7,348 bases of DNA from assembly GCA_900548355.1 (NCBI GenBank), contig URKR01000054.1, positions 1 to 7,348 on the forward strand, in the 5' to 3' direction. A program made the position numbers and the translations under genes. A model generated the notes under the pieces. The model was not told the DNA's origin, did not search any database, and saw only the letters and a program-made list of their open reading frames with translations. This DNA is from an uncultured Oscillospiraceae bacterium. GTDB lineage: Bacteria; Bacillota; Clostridia; Oscillospirales; Ruminococcaceae. Shown here piece by piece: positions 6,198-7,348 of the stretch. Numbering within the stretch: the first letter of the stretch is position 1; each line of letters begins with the position of its first letter.

Positions 6198-7108
6198 TGG
6201 CAGATTTATCGGTAAAGATCGCCGGGGTATCCTTTCAGAACCCCATCATCGCCGCGTCGGGAACGTTTGGCTTCGGGCGCGAATATCAGGAGTTTTACCC
6301 GCTGTCTTCCCTGGGAGGAATCTCCTGCAAGGGCATCACCCTAAAGGAGCGTGCGGGGAATCCGCCGCCCCGCATCGCGGAAACGCCCTCCGGGATTTTG
6401 AATGCCGTGGGCCTGCAGAATCCCGGTGTGGACCACTTTATAGAGCAGGATCTTCCCTGGCTGAAACAGCAGGGGACGGTGGTGATCGCCAACATTGCCG
6501 GAAACACCCCGGAGGAATACTGCGAAATGGCCGAGAAGCTCTCCGATACTTCGGTGGATATGATTGAAATGAACATCAGCTGCCCCAATGTCAAGCATGG
6601 GGGCGTGCAGTTCGGCACCTCCTGCGAATCGGTGGGCGCAATCACCCGGGAAGTGCGCGCCCACTGCAAAAAGCCCCTGATGGTGAAGCTCTCCCCCAAT
6701 GTGGCGGACATCGCCTCCATCGCCAAATCGGCCGAGGCCGAGGGAGCCGATGCCCTCTCCCTGATCAACACCCTGACCGGGATGCGGCTGGACATCAACA
6801 CCGGCCGCCCCATTATCCATAACAACACCGGCGGCCTTTCCGGCCCCGCGGTGTTCCCGGTGGCCGTGCGCATGGTGTGGCAGGCAAGCTCGGCGGTATC
6901 GATTCCGGTGGGGGGGATGGGCGGCATCTCCACCTGGAAGGACGCGGTGGAAATGCTGATGGCGGGCGCCTCCGCCCTGCAAATCGGCACGGTGCTCTTC
7001 AGCGACCCGTACGCCCCCCTCAAAATCAACCAGGGGCTGGAAGCCTTCCTGGAGGAAAAGGGGATGCGGTCGGTTCAGGAGCTTACGGGGACCATCCGTC
7101 CCTGGTAA
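6197..7108 (+). CDS. pyrD: Dihydroorotate dehydrogenase B catalytic subunit PyrD (class 1B)
   Basis: This FMN enzyme oxidises dihydroorotate to orotate, the fourth step of de novo pyrimidine synthesis, and works with PyrK to reduce NAD. The protein has 303 residues from the ATG, the usual length for class 1B. The N-terminal NPIIAASGTFGFG segment (about 15-27), KGITL (45-49), and the NAVGLQNPG segment (69-77) bind FMN and substrate. The catalytic base is the cysteine of NISCPN, residue 129; class 1 enzymes use Cys where class 2 use Ser. The motifs VKLSPN, LINT, NNTGGLSGPA and VGGMGGI, followed by GASALQIGT, form the rest of the TIM-barrel phosphate and flavin site. The gene is coupled to pyrK by a one-base overlap (TAATG). 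Serine codons are mainly TCC and TCG (about 12 and 8 of 24, with 3 AGC), unlike recJ and rel. It is complete and shows no damage. Confidence 0.97.
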   Translation: MADLSVKIAGVSFQNPIIAASGTFGFGREYQEFYPLSSLGGISCKGITLKERAGNPPPRIAETPSGILNAVGLQNPGVDHFIEQDLPWLKQQGTVVIANIAGNTPEEYCEMAEKLSDTSVDMIEMNISCPNVKHGGVQFGTSCESVGAITREVRAHCKKPLMVKLSPNVADIASIAKSAEAEGADALSLINTLTGMRLDINTGRPIIHNNTGGLSGPAVFPVAVRMVWQASSAVSIPVGGMGGISTWKDAVEMLMAGASALQIGTVLFSDPYAPLKINQGLEAFLEEKGMRSVQELTGTIRPW

Positions 7109-7153
7109 ACCGGCCTTTGACGCAAGGATAAAAAGGGGAAGTAGGGGGAAGGT

Positions 7154-7348
7154 ATGAAGATATTGGCAGTTGACCTGGGAAAGGCCCGCACCGGGATCGC
7201 GGTCTCGGACGAAGGGGAGATTCTGGCTTCCCCGGTCTGCGTGATACAGGAGTACGACCGGGGGCGGCTGGCAGAACGGATTGCCGCCCTCGCGCGGGAA
7301 CACCGCGCGGCCCTGCTGGTGCTGGGCTTACCGCGCAATATGGACGGC
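7154..7348 (+). CDS. ruvX: Putative pre-16S rRNA nuclease / Holliday junction resolvase-like RuvX (YqgF), N-terminal part
   Basis: The first 65 codons of a gene that runs out of the window; the family is about 140 residues long. The start reads MKILAVDLGKARTGIAVSDE, which is the RNase H-like first strand with the metal-binding Asp at residue 7 and the conserved RTGIA turn. Residues 57-65, LGLPRNMDG, match the highly conserved GLP-x-NMDG motif of YqgF. The family is an essential RNase H-fold nuclease linked to 5'-end maturation of 16S rRNA; the Holliday junction role is an older proposal. The ATG at 7154 is preceded by a purine-rich run (agggggaagg, 7143-7152). It begins 45 bases after pyrD on the same strand with no terminator between, so it may share the transcript. 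Confidence 0.9.
   Translation, partial: MKILAVDLGKARTGIAVSDEGEILASPVCVIQEYDRGRLAERIAALAREHRAALLVLGLPRNMDG

Noticed and set aside
6341..7303. 320-codon minus-strand ORF
   Set aside because: Antisense to pyrD and the start of ruvX, both of which carry clear catalytic motifs in the plus direction.
1..7348. CRISPR array, tRNA or rRNA genes, transposase, defence or biosynthetic system
   Set aside because: No regularly spaced repeats, RNA gene signatures or transposase motifs were seen. The genes present are housekeeping apart from the DUF6311-type and XpaC-like fragments, so no new system is claimed.

Overview
The window looks like a high-GC member of the Bacillota, most likely a gut Clostridia of the Oscillospiraceae/Ruminococcaceae type. 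The support is a bifunctional Rel protein, a long RecJ with an extra C-terminal domain, an XpaC-type protein, and the class 1B pair PyrK/PyrD, which uses NAD. The taxonomic placement is inference from gene families and base composition, not from a marker-gene search.

Left block (1 to about 5535, all genes on the minus strand). In transcription order it holds the C-terminal end of an xpaC-like gene (5250-5561), a 226-base gap with a cluster of short palindromes bounded by an inverted repeat (5102-5213), recJ (5023-2975), a rel/relA-type (p)ppGpp synthetase/hydrolase (2959-767), and the first 252 codons of a multi-pass membrane protein of the DUF6311 type (756-1, running out of the window). The recJ, rel and DUF6311 genes are 15 and 10 bases apart, each with a plausible ribosome binding site, so they read as one transcription unit.

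Right block (about 5532-7348, all genes on the plus strand). It holds pyrK lacking its first 35-40 codons (5532-6197), a complete pyrD (6197-7108, translationally coupled to pyrK), and the first 65 codons of ruvX/yqgF (7154 onward, running out of the window). PyrK and PyrD together form the NAD-linked dihydroorotate dehydrogenase of pyrimidine synthesis.

The two blocks meet head to head at about 5532-5570. There the xpaC-like gene and pyrK have both lost their 5' ends, and a stretch of roughly 18 bases reads sensibly as xpaC on one strand and as pyrK on the other. Serine codon use also changes across this point: AGC prevails on the left, TCC/TCG on the right. The simplest explanation is a chimeric join, either an assembly error at a short shared sequence or a real deletion/rearrangement. 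No undescribed defence, mobile or biosynthetic system is visible; the join and the intergenic palindrome cluster are the items most worth a second look.
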